Assembly: GCF_000482785.1 (NCBI RefSeq)
Contig: NZ_AXWS01000014.1
Span: 186,001 to 250,000, forward strand
Reading direction: 5' to 3'
Source: Derxia gummosa DSM 723
Lineage (GTDB): Bacteria > Pseudomonadota > Gammaproteobacteria > Burkholderiales > Burkholderiaceae_E
DNA length: 64,000 nucleotides
Position numbers and translations under genes: made by a program
Notes under the pieces: generated by a model
Told to the model about the DNA's origin: nothing
Seen by the model: the letters and a program-made list of their open reading frames with translations, nothing else
Databases searched by the model: none
Part shown: in pieces, positions 9,467 through 17,612 of the stretch
Numbering within the stretch: the stretch's first letter is position 1
How the letters are laid out: every line of letters begins with the position of its first letter

Positions 9467-9832
9467 TCACCGCCCCGCCGACATGAAGCACGGCCCCAGC
9501 TCGCGCACCTCCACCTCGCACCAGGCCGCCGCCGGGCAGCGCGCGGCGATCTCCAGCGCCTCGGCGCGGCTCGCCGCCTCGACGAGGAAGAAGCCGCCGA
9601 GCATCTCCTTCACCTCGGCGAAGGGCCCGTCGAGCAGCGCGGGCCGGCCGTCGCGCACCCGCACCCGCGTGGCCGTGTCCACATGCGCGAGCGATTCGGC
9701 CGCGACCAGCCGGCCCTCGGCCCGCAAGCGCGCGGCGAAATCGAGCATGCGGGCATAGGCTTCGCGGCCTTCGGCCTCGCCGCGGCCGGCGCGCTGAGTG
9801 GGCGGTTCGTTGATGAGCAGGGCAAAGCGCAC
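9467..9832 (-). CDS. YciI family (DGPF domain) protein, first gene of the ECF42 operon
   Basis: 121 aa protein starting at a GTG (9832): MRFALLINEPPTQRAG, with the signature LLDGPFAEVKEMLGGFFLVEA. It is a paralogue of the 141 aa YciI protein that follows, sharing the DGPFAE[TV]KE core but lacking its acidic tail. The much longer open frame running up to 10750 is antisense to the transglutaminase gene and is not used. As the promoter-proximal gene it probably carries the operon promoter just upstream of 9832. No sigma consensus can be assigned. Confidence 0.82.
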   Translation of the reverse strand: MRFALLINEPPTQRAGRGEAEGREAYARMLDFAARLRAEGRLVAAESLAHVDTATRVRVRDGRPALLDGPFAEVKEMLGGFFLVEAASRAEALEIAARCPAAAWCEVEVRELGPCFMSAGR

Positions 9833-9907
9833 TGGCGGCTCCGTCGGGTTGGAACGAGCATCGCAGCATGCCCGCGCGACGGGCCGCCAGCCACCTCGGG
9901 AGGCCGC

Positions 9908-10060
9908 TTGAAATTCGCCTACACCCTCGCCTTCGCCTCGCATGCGCTCGGCGCCGAGCCGCTCAAGCCGCCCGCCACCCTGCCCTGGGGCCAGACCTTG
10001 GCCTGGGTGCGCGGGCGCGACGGCACGCTGGTGGAGCTGTGCACGCCCGTGGGCGGCTGA
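9908..10060 (+). pseudogene. C-terminal remnant of a VOC/glyoxalase-like gene
   Basis: About 50 codons read as the end of a VOC protein: ALGAEPLKPPATLPWGQTLAWVRGRDGTLVELCTP matches the usual closing strand pattern PWGQ-x-x-A-x-V-R-D-x-D-G-x-L-V-E-L-C-[TS]-P. No matching N-terminal half is visible upstream on this strand, where the YciI gene runs antisense. I infer a decayed gene, perhaps a former additional member of the neighbouring ECF42 cluster. A TTG at 9908 could start a 50-residue peptide, but it would hold less than half of the fold. Confidence 0.5.
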
Positions 10061-10126
10061 CGCCTTCGCACGCGCGCCACACAAGCCCGCCAGCATCGCG
10101 CACGCCACCACCACTCCCGCCGCGCC

Positions 10127-11005
10127 ATGACCCGCATCGAGCTCCAGCTCGACCTCAACTACGACATCGGCCCGCAGGGCGCCGACTTCGTGTTCAACAT
10201 CCATGCCGCGCAGACGCGCCAGCAATCGGTGTGGAACGAGCTGCTGACCATCAGCCAGCCGGTGCCGACCCTGCTCCACACCGACCCGGCCACCGCCACC
10301 CGCTTCCTGCGCCTGAGCGCCGGCCCCGGCCCGCTCGCGCTGAACTACGCCGCCACGATCGACCTGCACCACCACTTCGCCGACCCGCTGGTGCTGGCCG
10401 AATGCCCGGTGCCCGCGCTGCCGTCCGAGGTGCTGCCCTATGTGCTGCCGAGCCGCTATTGCGAGTCCGACCGCATGGCGGCCTTCGCGATCGAGCAGTT
10501 CGGCGCGCTGCCGCGCGGCCATGCGCGCGCCCGCGCCGTGTGCGACTGGGTGCGCGCCCATGTGCGCTACGCGCCCAACACCACCGACAGCAGCACCTCG
10601 GCCGCCGACACCCTGCTCGACCGCACCGGCGTGTGCCGCGATTTCGCGCATCTGATGATCGCGCTGTGCCGCGCGCTCAACCTGCCGGCGCGCTTCGCCA
10701 CCGGCACCGACTACGGCGGCGAGCCGCCCGCCGGCCGGCTCGACCTGCATGCCTACGTCGAGGTGTGGCTCGGCGACCGCTGGTACCTGTTCGACCCCGC
10801 CGGCACCGCAATCCCGATGGCGCTGATCCGCTTCGGCACCGGCCGCGACGCCGCCGACACGGCCTTCGCGACGATGTTCGGCGAGGTGACGGCCTATGCG
10901 CCGACGGTGAGGGTGACGGCGGTGGAGGACATCGCGCGCGGCGTGCTGCTGCCGTGGCGCTGCTGGCAGGCGTTGTCGACCGACGGGGGCGAGCCGATGG
11001 CCTGA
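10127..11005 (+). CDS. Transglutaminase-like cysteine protease family protein
   Basis: 292 aa cytosolic protein with an N-terminal bacterial transglutaminase-like beta domain (residues 1-110) and a papain-fold core. The catalytic triad is visible as Cys170 in TGVCRDFAHL, His208 in DLHAYVEVWL and Asp223 in YLFDPAG. Members of this family are often proteases or amidases rather than true transglutaminases, and some lie beside circularly permuted ATP-grasp genes, but not here. The start ATG follows the VOC remnant by 66 bp. The gene converges with the nuclease-like gene, leaving only 13 bp between the two stops. The substrate is unknown. Confidence 0.9.
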   Translation: MTRIELQLDLNYDIGPQGADFVFNIHAAQTRQQSVWNELLTISQPVPTLLHTDPATATRFLRLSAGPGPLALNYAATIDLHHHFADPLVLAECPVPALPSEVLPYVLPSRYCESDRMAAFAIEQFGALPRGHARARAVCDWVRAHVRYAPNTTDSSTSAADTLLDRTGVCRDFAHLMIALCRALNLPARFATGTDYGGEPPAGRLDLHAYVEVWLGDRWYLFDPAGTAIPMALIRFGTGRDAADTAFATMFGEVTAYAPTVRVTAVEDIARGVLLPWRCWQALSTDGGEPMA

Positions 11006-11018
11006 GGCCGCGCGCGAT

Positions 11019-12119
11019 TCAGAGTCCGTTGAGCTGGCTCCAGAGCGCGGAGCTGATCCGGTGCCGGAACGGCGAGTCGCGCAGCGCCTCCCTCAGTTCG
11101 CTGTAGGTGCCGATCGGGCGGAAGGTGTTCTGCAGATCCTCTTCGTCACTGGAGAACTCGTCCTCGCTCTCGATCATGCCGTTGTCGGCATTCACGCGCT
11201 GGTAGTCGAGGTTGAGCTTGGTCGGCAGCCAGTTGTCGAGCCTGAGGGTCGATGTCGGATCGGCATTGGCGTCGAGTCGAAGTTTCAGCATCCGCGCCAT
11301 GTTGCCGACCGTCGGTTCGAGATAGTCCTCGCGCGTGATGTCGATGCCGACTTCGAGGGTCTCGTTGTCCTCCAGCTCCTTGTCGCGCATCCAGTCCTCG
11401 CGCTTGGCCCAGTTCTCGACATTGAGGGTGCGCGACATCGGCACCAGGTTCTTGTAGTGGTCGGCCATGCCGACGGCGCCGTCGGCCGCATCCCAGAGCG
11501 AGTGCGGAATGATGTGACCGCCCTCGAAAGTCTCGGCCTGCCCGGTCTTGATGTAGAACTGGTCACGCCCGAAGTTGCCGATCACGCCCGAGTAGTAGCC
11601 GTTGCGGCCCGGCGGGGTGTTGACCTGGTTGTCGAGCGTCGCCGCGATGCTGGCCGGTGCCGGCACGGTCTTGACGCCCTTGCTGCCGAAGAAGTCGCGC
11701 ACTTGCTTCGTGATCTCGCCGTTGTGGCGCTCATCGATCGCATCGCTGGCTTCCAGTTCGTTGATGAGGTCCTGCGTAGGCGGCAGCAGCTCCTCGTAGT
11801 CGACGTTGAAGTCGAGCACGTTGCGCTGGACGACGCCGGCCTCCGGCTGCGACGCGGCCGCGAGGCGGCGCTGGGCCGTCGCCGCCGGCGCTTCGTGGCG
11901 GCCGGCCCGTGCGGAACCCGCATGGGCCGTGGCACGGGCCTGGAGCGCCCGCAGCTGCCCGATCCGGGCCGACCCCGCCGCCTGCCGCGCGAGCGCATCC
12001 AGCCCGGGATTGCCGGCGCGGCTGGCGGACGCGTCGGGCCGTGAACGGCCGCGCATGAGGGAAACGGCCGCCGCGCCCGCCTGCGGCGCGCGGGATTCGG
12101 GAATGGCATGAACTGGCAT
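11019..12119 (-). CDS. Putative HNH/His-Me-type nuclease toxin with injection-system-like N-terminus
   Basis: 366 aa. Residues 1-100 are low-complexity and Ala/Arg-rich, containing SARIGQLRALQARA (50-63) and ending VVQRN (96-100). Such N-termini are familiar from cargo and DUF4157-type proteins of extracellular contractile injection systems. The C-terminal half carries FEGGHIIPHSLWDA (198-211) followed by YKNLVPMSRTLNVENW (222-237). This is the GH...NLVP...N arrangement of DNA/RNA non-specific-type endonuclease toxins. An acidic tail (ESEDEFSSDEED) is also present. The start at 12119 is fixed by a strong AAGGAGGA ribosome site immediately upstream (12121-12129 on the complement). There is no signal peptide and no obvious immunity gene. 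Nuclease activity and delivery route are inference; the domain call is moderate. Confidence 0.6.
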   Translation of the reverse strand: MPVHAIPESRAPQAGAAAVSLMRGRSRPDASASRAGNPGLDALARQAAGSARIGQLRALQARATAHAGSARAGRHEAPAATAQRRLAAASQPEAGVVQRNVLDFNVDYEELLPPTQDLINELEASDAIDERHNGEITKQVRDFFGSKGVKTVPAPASIAATLDNQVNTPPGRNGYYSGVIGNFGRDQFYIKTGQAETFEGGHIIPHSLWDAADGAVGMADHYKNLVPMSRTLNVENWAKREDWMRDKELEDNETLEVGIDITREDYLEPTVGNMARMLKLRLDANADPTSTLRLDNWLPTKLNLDYQRVNADNGMIESEDEFSSDEEDLQNTFRPIGTYSELREALRDSPFRHRISSALWSQLNGL

Positions 12120-12284
12120 GGAGTCCTCCTTCGACATTGCGATCCGGACCACCATCCGGGACGACGGCGGCCCGCAGCCACTCTGGGCCACGGCGCCGGC
12201 GCCCCGCCATTCACTGGAACAAGTCGCCGCCATCAACCGGAGGCCGGCCTCCGGCCGGGTCGTGCGGCGGCATGCCACCCGGAC

Positions 12285-14531
12285 TCAGATCCGCAACTCC
12301 CAGCGCAGCGTCGCCACCGGATTGGTCCGCTGCGTCGTCGCCGTCGTCTGCGTGAAGCCCTGCGTGGCCGACACCACCGACCCGCCCGAGTCGTAGTCGC
12401 GCCCGCTCAGGTTGGCGACCGACAGCCGCAGCTGCGACACCGGCGAGAACGCCCAGGCACCGAACACGTCGGCGACGATCTTCGTGCCGTTGACGGCCTG
12501 CTGCGTCGGCGTGAGCTGGATCGTCGTCACGGGCGTCCACGTCACGCCGCCGCCGAGCGTGAGCGGCGTGCCCGGCACGCGGCCGTCGAGGCTGAAGCTG
12601 CCCTGGGCCTTGGGCTGCTGGTCGAGCCGGTTGTTCGGCCCCGGAATGCCGTCCACCTGCGAGCGGTAGAGACTGAGGCCGGCCTTGAGGTTGATGGCCG
12701 GCGCGCCCGCGACGATCTCGTCGAAGCCGGTGCGCGCCTCCAGCTCGATGCCGCGCGTGACCGCGTCGCCCACGTTCTCGGGCCGCGACACCCAGCGGTC
12801 GGACGCGGCCCACGGCACCGGTTGCAGGCTGGTCACGGTGCGGATCAGGTCGGTGATGCGGCGCTGGAACACGCCGATGCTCGTGACGCTGCGTCGGCCC
12901 GTGTAGTGCTCCCACGCGAGGTCGATGCCGGTGGCGAGTTCGGGCTTGAGGTCGGGGTTGCCGACGCTGTCGGGATTGCTCGGGTCGTTGGGCCGGGTGC
13001 TGAGTACCGGCAGGTTCGAGAGCTGGCCGAGCTGCGGCGCCTTGTAGCTGCGCGTGAGGCTCAGGCGCACGACGTCGCGCGCGTTCTCGTCGGGCTTCCA
13101 CGCCACATGGAACAGCGGCGACCAGACGGCGCTGCTGTTGTCGCTGCTGCTGCCGGCGGTACGGCTTTGCGTGGCGATCTGCTCCCAGCGCAGGCCGGCG
13201 TAGGCCGACCAGTTGAGGTCGATCTCCCATTCGTCCTGGGCCCAGCCGGCGAGGGTACGGCTGCGGGCGCGGGTGCTGTCGCCATAGCCGGCGAGCTGGG
13301 ACACGCCGTTGTCGAGCGAGACGCGGCGCTGGTGGCGCCAGGCGTCCTCCCATTCCCAGCCGGCGACGAGGCTGTGGCCGCCGTCGAGCGGCTGGCTCAG
13401 CTTGCCCTTGCTGTTGATGCTGCGGTCCTGGCTGCGGTTGCTGGCGTCGAGCGTGCGGCTGCGCGTGCCGTCGGCGGCGTATTCGCTGCGGTCGGAAGTG
13501 CCACGGTTTTCGGAGCCGCCGGCGCTGAGGTCGAGTTGCAGCCGCGCGCCGCTGTCGTTGAGGCGGTGCTGCCACTGGCCCGAGAGGCGGGCGGCGGCGT
13601 CGCTGTTGTCGGCGTCGGTGTGGCTGCTGGCGTAGGGCGCGGTGCCGACGGTTTGCGCGAGCTGGGAGTCGGTGTCGCTGCGCCCGCGCATCGCGAACAG
13701 GAAGGGCGAGAGCACGAGCTGGTCGCCGCCGTCGAGGCGGAACTGCACGCGGCCGCCGGCCTGCACACCTTCGCGCCGGCCGAGGCTGCGGCTGACTTCG
13801 TCGCGGTCGAGCAGCGGGGTGCCGGTGGCGTCGGCGGTGGCGCGGGTGCGGGTCTCGGTTTCGGTGAGCTGGTCGGCGTGGAAGACGCCGGCGTTGAGGC
13901 TGTAGCGGTGGCCGTCGCCGAAGCCGCCGGTGCGGCCGAAGGAGGCGCGCTCGGACGGCCGGCCGCGCTCGACGCCCGTCTCCAGCTTGACCTCGTCGCC
14001 GAGGGCGCCGAGCGGCTCGCGCAGCACGATGTTGATGGTGCCGCCGATGGCGCGCGTGCCGTGCTCGGCGGTGGGCGCCTTCATGACCTCGATGCGCTCG
14101 ACCTGCTCGGGCGCGAGCGTGTCGATCGAGAAGCCGGGCGGCACGCGCTCGCCGTTGAGCAGGATTTGCGTGTAGCCCGAGCCGAGACCGCGCATGCGCA
14201 CCTCGCCGCCAGGGCGCCCGGGCGGGCCGCCGAGGGTGACGCCGGGCAGGCGCTTGAGCGCGTCGCCGAGGTTGCTGTCGCCGAACTGGAGGATCTCGTC
14301 GCGCGTGACGACGGACTTGGGCGCGGTGGCGTAGCGGCGCTCGGCGGTTTCGGCCGGGCCGCGCGACCTGATCTCGACGGCGTCGAGGCTGACGCCGTTG
14401 GCGGGCTGGGCCGGGCGCGCGGCGGGGTCGGGCGCCTGCTGGGCGAAGGCCGGCGCGAGCGCGGCGAGGCCGAGGGCGATGGTGAGCGGCAGGCGCGCCG
14501 GTCGGGCGTGAAGGGCGGTCGGAAGAGGCAT
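12285..14531 (-). CDS. TonB-dependent outer-membrane receptor
   Basis: 748 aa from the ATG at 14531. The signal peptide (LPLTIALGLAALAPAFAQ) is followed by a plug domain: RDEILQFGDSNLGDALKRLPG, RGLGSGYTQILLNGERVPPG and ERIEVMKAP with GGTINIVLRE. A 22-strand barrel follows, ending LRWELRI, a typical beta-signal although with Ile rather than Phe last. The plug wording (SVVTRDEILQFGD, ATAPKSV) is that of the receptors often annotated as siderophore or complex-substrate importers. No N-terminal signalling domain is present, so regulation by a FecR-type partner is unlikely. No TonB/ExbBD or ABC transporter is nearby. The substrate is not deducible. Starts further upstream would only add non-signal sequence. 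Confidence 0.9.
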   Translation of the reverse strand: MPLPTALHARPARLPLTIALGLAALAPAFAQQAPDPAARPAQPANGVSLDAVEIRSRGPAETAERRYATAPKSVVTRDEILQFGDSNLGDALKRLPGVTLGGPPGRPGGEVRMRGLGSGYTQILLNGERVPPGFSIDTLAPEQVERIEVMKAPTAEHGTRAIGGTINIVLREPLGALGDEVKLETGVERGRPSERASFGRTGGFGDGHRYSLNAGVFHADQLTETETRTRATADATGTPLLDRDEVSRSLGRREGVQAGGRVQFRLDGGDQLVLSPFLFAMRGRSDTDSQLAQTVGTAPYASSHTDADNSDAAARLSGQWQHRLNDSGARLQLDLSAGGSENRGTSDRSEYAADGTRSRTLDASNRSQDRSINSKGKLSQPLDGGHSLVAGWEWEDAWRHQRRVSLDNGVSQLAGYGDSTRARSRTLAGWAQDEWEIDLNWSAYAGLRWEQIATQSRTAGSSSDNSSAVWSPLFHVAWKPDENARDVVRLSLTRSYKAPQLGQLSNLPVLSTRPNDPSNPDSVGNPDLKPELATGIDLAWEHYTGRRSVTSIGVFQRRITDLIRTVTSLQPVPWAASDRWVSRPENVGDAVTRGIELEARTGFDEIVAGAPAINLKAGLSLYRSQVDGIPGPNNRLDQQPKAQGSFSLDGRVPGTPLTLGGGVTWTPVTTIQLTPTQQAVNGTKIVADVFGAWAFSPVSQLRLSVANLSGRDYDSGGSVVSATQGFTQTTATTQRTNPVATLRWELRI

Positions 14532-14793
14532 GGGTACGCGCGTTGGTCGTGAGCTGGAGCACACGGGCGCGTGCCCCTGCTGGCTGGCATGTGGGCAGGC
14601 TTGCCGGCTGGCGGCGTGCAGCGTAAGGGCCGGCGCGGGGCGCGCGCCGAGGGGCTGGAACGCGGTGCTGGCCATGGCCGGCGGATTGGCGGCCATGGGC
14701 GGCGGGAGTGTGGTGGCGGGGCGTCAGCGCGATCGGCGGATGTGCGGAACACCTCGCGCCGACCGACGCGAGCCTGACCGCCCCGTGCGTCGC

Positions 14794-15777
14794 TCACCGG
14801 TTCACATCGACGACCACCCGCCCCCGCAACCTCCCCTCCATGATCCTTCCCGCCGTCGCGATCACCTCCCCCAACCCGATCTCGCTCGCGATCGCCCCGA
14901 GCTTGGCGAGGTCGAGATCCCGCGCCAGCCGCCCCCAGGCCTCGACCCGATCCGCCTTCGGCCGCATCACGCTGTCGATGCCCGCGAGCGTGACGCCGCG
15001 CAGGATGAAGGGCATGACCGTCGCGGGCAGGTCGGCGCCCGCCGCGAGGCCGCAGGCCGCGACCGTGCCGCCGTACTTCATGCCGGCGCAAACGTTTGCA
15101 AGCACATGGCTGCCGGCCACGTCCACCGCTCCGGCCCAGCGCTCCCTGCCGAGCGGCTTGCCCGGCGACGCGAACTCGGCGCGCGGCAGCACCGCCTTGG
15201 CGCCGAGGCCCGTCAGGTACTCCGCCTCCTCGGGCCGCCCGCTCACCGCCACCACCTCGTAGCCGAGCTTCGCGAGCAGCGCGACCGCCACGCTGCCCAC
15301 GCCGCCGGCCGCGCCCGTCACCAGCACCTCGCCCCGGTCGGGCGTGACGCCGTGCTTCTCCAGCGCGATCACGCACAGCATCGCGGTGTAGCCGGCGGTG
15401 CCGATCTCCATCGCCTGGCGCGGCGTGAAGCCGGCCGGCAGCGGGATAAGCCAGTCGCCCTTGAGCCGCGCCTTCTGCGCGAGCGCGCCCCAGTGCGCCT
15501 CGCCCACGCCCCAGCCGTTGAGCAGCACCGCGTCGCCGGCCTTGAAGTCGGGATGGCTGCTGCTCTCGACCGTGCCCGCGAGGTCGATGCCCGGCACCAT
15601 CGGAAACCTGCGCACCACCGGCCCCTTGCCGGTGATGGCGAGCGCGTCCTTGTAGTTGAGCGTCGAATACGCGACCTTGACCGTCACGTCGCCCTCGGGC
15701 AGTTGCGCCTCGTCGAGCGCGCGGCGGCTCGCGCGGTAGCCCGCGTCGTCCTTCTCGATCAGGATGGCCTCGAACAT
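14794..15777 (-). CDS. acuI: Acrylyl-CoA reductase-type MDR oxidoreductase (AcuI/YhdH family)
   Basis: 327 aa zinc-independent medium-chain reductase. It has the YhdH/AcuI opening [33 protein letters not shown] and the NADPH-binding [20 protein letters not shown] at about residues 154-173. Family members reduce acryloyl-CoA to propionyl-CoA and protect against acrylate. The gene sits 4 bp downstream of a TetR regulator in the acuR-acuI order known from DMSP/acrylate-responsive bacteria, which supports the name. No DMSP lyase gene is visible here, so general detoxification of acrylyl-type thioesters is the safer reading. The sequence GCAAACGTTTGC occurs inside the gene at 15088-15099. Confidence 0.88.
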   Translation of the reverse strand: MFEAILIEKDDAGYRASRRALDEAQLPEGDVTVKVAYSTLNYKDALAITGKGPVVRRFPMVPGIDLAGTVESSSHPDFKAGDAVLLNGWGVGEAHWGALAQKARLKGDWLIPLPAGFTPRQAMEIGTAGYTAMLCVIALEKHGVTPDRGEVLVTGAAGGVGSVAVALLAKLGYEVVAVSGRPEEAEYLTGLGAKAVLPRAEFASPGKPLGRERWAGAVDVAGSHVLANVCAGMKYGGTVAACGLAAGADLPATVMPFILRGVTLAGIDSVMRPKADRVEAWGRLARDLDLAKLGAIASEIGLGEVIATAGRIMEGRLRGRVVVDVNR

Positions 15778-15781
15778 GTCC

Positions 15782-16525
15782 CTACTCCCTGGCAGCTTGG
15801 GTTTTGCCGGCGCGCCTGCGCGGGCGAGATGCCGCGCCCGACGGCGCGACCACGGTTGACGCGGCCGCCGGCGGCCTGCCGCCCAGCCCCGCGATGAAGA
15901 ATTCTGCAAACCCTTGCAACACCGCCGGCGACCGCTCCAGCCGCGCGCGCAGCACCGCGCCCTCCCAGCCGGTCCAGAACAGCATCGCCGCGTGTTCGCA
16001 GTCGGTGCCGGGCGCGATCTCGCCGGCATCGCGTGCGAGGCGCAGGCAGGCGGCGACGCGCGCCTCCCAGTCGGCAAACACCGCGAGCAGCCGCGCGCGA
16101 AAGCCCTCGGGCAGCGCCGACATTTCCTGCCCCAGATTGCCGACGAGGCAGCCGCGCCGCCAGTCGTGCCGCGCCATGCCGTCGGCCGCGTCGGCCACGA
16201 AGCGGCGCAGCCGCGCGAGCGGCGACGGTTCGGCGGCGTCGAGCAGATGGCGGTCGAGCTTGCGCCCGAAGTAGGCGGCGTAACGCTCGACCAGCGCCGC
16301 GCCGAAGGCTTCCTTGCTCTCGTGCCAGTGATAGAACGAGCCCTTGGGCACGCCGGCGCGGCGGAGGATTTCGTCGATGCCGGTGGCGGCGAAGCCCTTC
16401 TCGGTCAGCACCGCGAGGCCGGCGCGCAGCAGCGCCTCGCGCGTGTCGTCGGGCGCGAGGGCGTTGCGCGGCGGGCGGCCGCGACGGCGCGGCGCGGCGG
16501 TGTCGGTGCTGGCGTCGGTGCTCAT
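15782..16525 (-). CDS. acuR: TetR/AcrR-family repressor, AcuR-like
   Basis: 247 aa repressor. The N-terminal HTH is clear: [48 protein letters not shown], including the KGSFYHHF-type signature with Trp in place of one His. A ligand-binding domain follows ([17 protein letters not shown]). The basic extensions at both ends (RRRGRPPRN and [10 protein letters not shown]) are longer than average. It is transcribed with acuI (4 bp gap). A near-perfect dyad sits 13 bp in front of its own start codon, so autorepression together with control of acuI is expected, with acrylate or an electrophile as inducer by analogy with AcuR and NemR. Confidence 0.88.
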   Translation of the reverse strand: MSTDASTDTAAPRRRGRPPRNALAPDDTREALLRAGLAVLTEKGFAATGIDEILRRAGVPKGSFYHWHESKEAFGAALVERYAAYFGRKLDRHLLDAAEPSPLARLRRFVADAADGMARHDWRRGCLVGNLGQEMSALPEGFRARLLAVFADWEARVAACLRLARDAGEIAPGTDCEHAAMLFWTGWEGAVLRARLERSPAVLQGFAEFFIAGLGGRPPAAASTVVAPSGAASRPRRRAGKTQAARE

Positions 16526-16537
16526 AGGCGCCGATAT

Positions 16538-16552
16538 TAGACCGGTCGTCTA
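16538..16552. promoter_or_regulatory. Operator for the AcuR-like repressor
   Basis: The 15-mer TAGACCGGTCGTCTA has arms TAGAC and GTCTA around a 5 bp centre, and lies 13 bp upstream of the acuR start. It closely resembles the NemR-type box (TAGACC...GGTCTA) recognised by related TetR regulators. An AT-rich stretch (TATAAATTGA) abuts it and could be part of the promoter. Confidence 0.7.
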
Positions 16553-16725
16553 TAAATTGACCAGCCCGGTTTCGGGTAGCTCACTCATCGGTGGGAAATC
16601 GGTGGGAAGCCGGCGCCCAGTGTTGCGCCCGTCGAAGCCGCCGACGCAGCGGCCGGCAAAAGCCGCAAACCGGATGCCTCTTGCGAGGCCGTCACGGCGC
16701 CGGCACTTCATGGGAGGAACACAGC

Positions 16726-17589
16726 ATGTCCATCAGCAAGTTGCTGCTCGCGGCCGGCGTCGTCGGCTGCGCATTCGCGGCGCGGCCGGCGGCCGCCGTC
16801 AACGTCAGCATGGGTTGCGTCGAGCGCTACAGCGACGCCTCGGGCTTCACCACCGATGACAACGTCTCGCTCACCTGCGACGCGGCCTCGGGTTTCTACG
16901 GCCTGTTCAACTTCTGGGGCGGCAACGCGCTGCGCCGCTTCTGGCAGAACACCCTCGTGTGGCCGACCGACTACCGCGAGGACAGCTTCGGCGGCTCCGA
17001 CAGCATCGAGGCCGACTGGTCGAGCGCCGACCTGCATGTGTTCTCGGGGCACGGCAGCTGCCAGAACCCGCCGGTATCGACCTCGCCCGACTTTCTCGTC
17101 ACGGCGCGCAACGGCATCGGCCGCAACGCCAACTTCGTGAACATCGGCAGCTCGCTGCGGCTGGGCGAGTTTCCGGGCTCGGGCGTGTTCGGCTCAAACG
17201 GCAACCTCAACGCGCTGATGATCAACGCAAGCTGCCCGATGGACCTGGTGTCGCTCACCACGCAGTGGTGGCCGGTGTTCCAGGGGCTGCACGTGGCCAT
17301 GGGCCATTCGGGCGACGTGAGCCACGACAACCTCGACAGCCCCACCAAGCTGCCCACCGTCGGCATGTGGCTCGGGCTGCTGGGCGGGCCGTCGGGTAGC
17401 GTCAGCTACCGCACCGCGTGGATGAACGCCGGCCTCATCGACGTGCAGGACGGCGTCTGCGCCGTCATCACCGGCACCGGTCGCACCGAGGCCGAGGCCA
17501 TCTCGCGCCGCGACGCCGAGACGCCGAAGCAGCGCATCGGCGACGCCCTGCCCGCGACCTGGATCGCCTGGCGCTGGACCTGCAAGTGA
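16726..17589 (+). CDS. Secreted caspase-fold-like protein (possible DUF6345-type cysteine peptidase)
   Basis: 287 aa, with a signal peptide (MSISKLLLAAGVVGCAFAARPAAA) cleaved near residue 24. The body shows the two signatures of clan CD peptidases: a hydrophobic strand ending in His-Gly (ADLHVFSGHG, His109) and another ending in Cys (LNALMINASC, Cys170), spaced as in caspases, gingipains and legumain. A second glycine-rich strand, GLHVAMGHSG, follows at 188-197. The pattern resembles the DUF6345 family as I remember it. Six cysteines, including Cys112 and Cys170, would allow disulfides in the periplasm or outside. The start is supported by GGGAGGA at 16712-16718. The next gene, 23 bp downstream, is also secreted and probably a partner. 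Peptidase activity is inference. Confidence 0.6.
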   Translation: MSISKLLLAAGVVGCAFAARPAAAVNVSMGCVERYSDASGFTTDDNVSLTCDAASGFYGLFNFWGGNALRRFWQNTLVWPTDYREDSFGGSDSIEADWSSADLHVFSGHGSCQNPPVSTSPDFLVTARNGIGRNANFVNIGSSLRLGEFPGSGVFGSNGNLNALMINASCPMDLVSLTTQWWPVFQGLHVAMGHSGDVSHDNLDSPTKLPTVGMWLGLLGGPSGSVSYRTAWMNAGLIDVQDGVCAVITGTGRTEAEAISRRDAETPKQRIGDALPATWIAWRWTCK

Positions 17590-17612
17590 CCCGAGCCACC
17601 ACGGAGACGACC

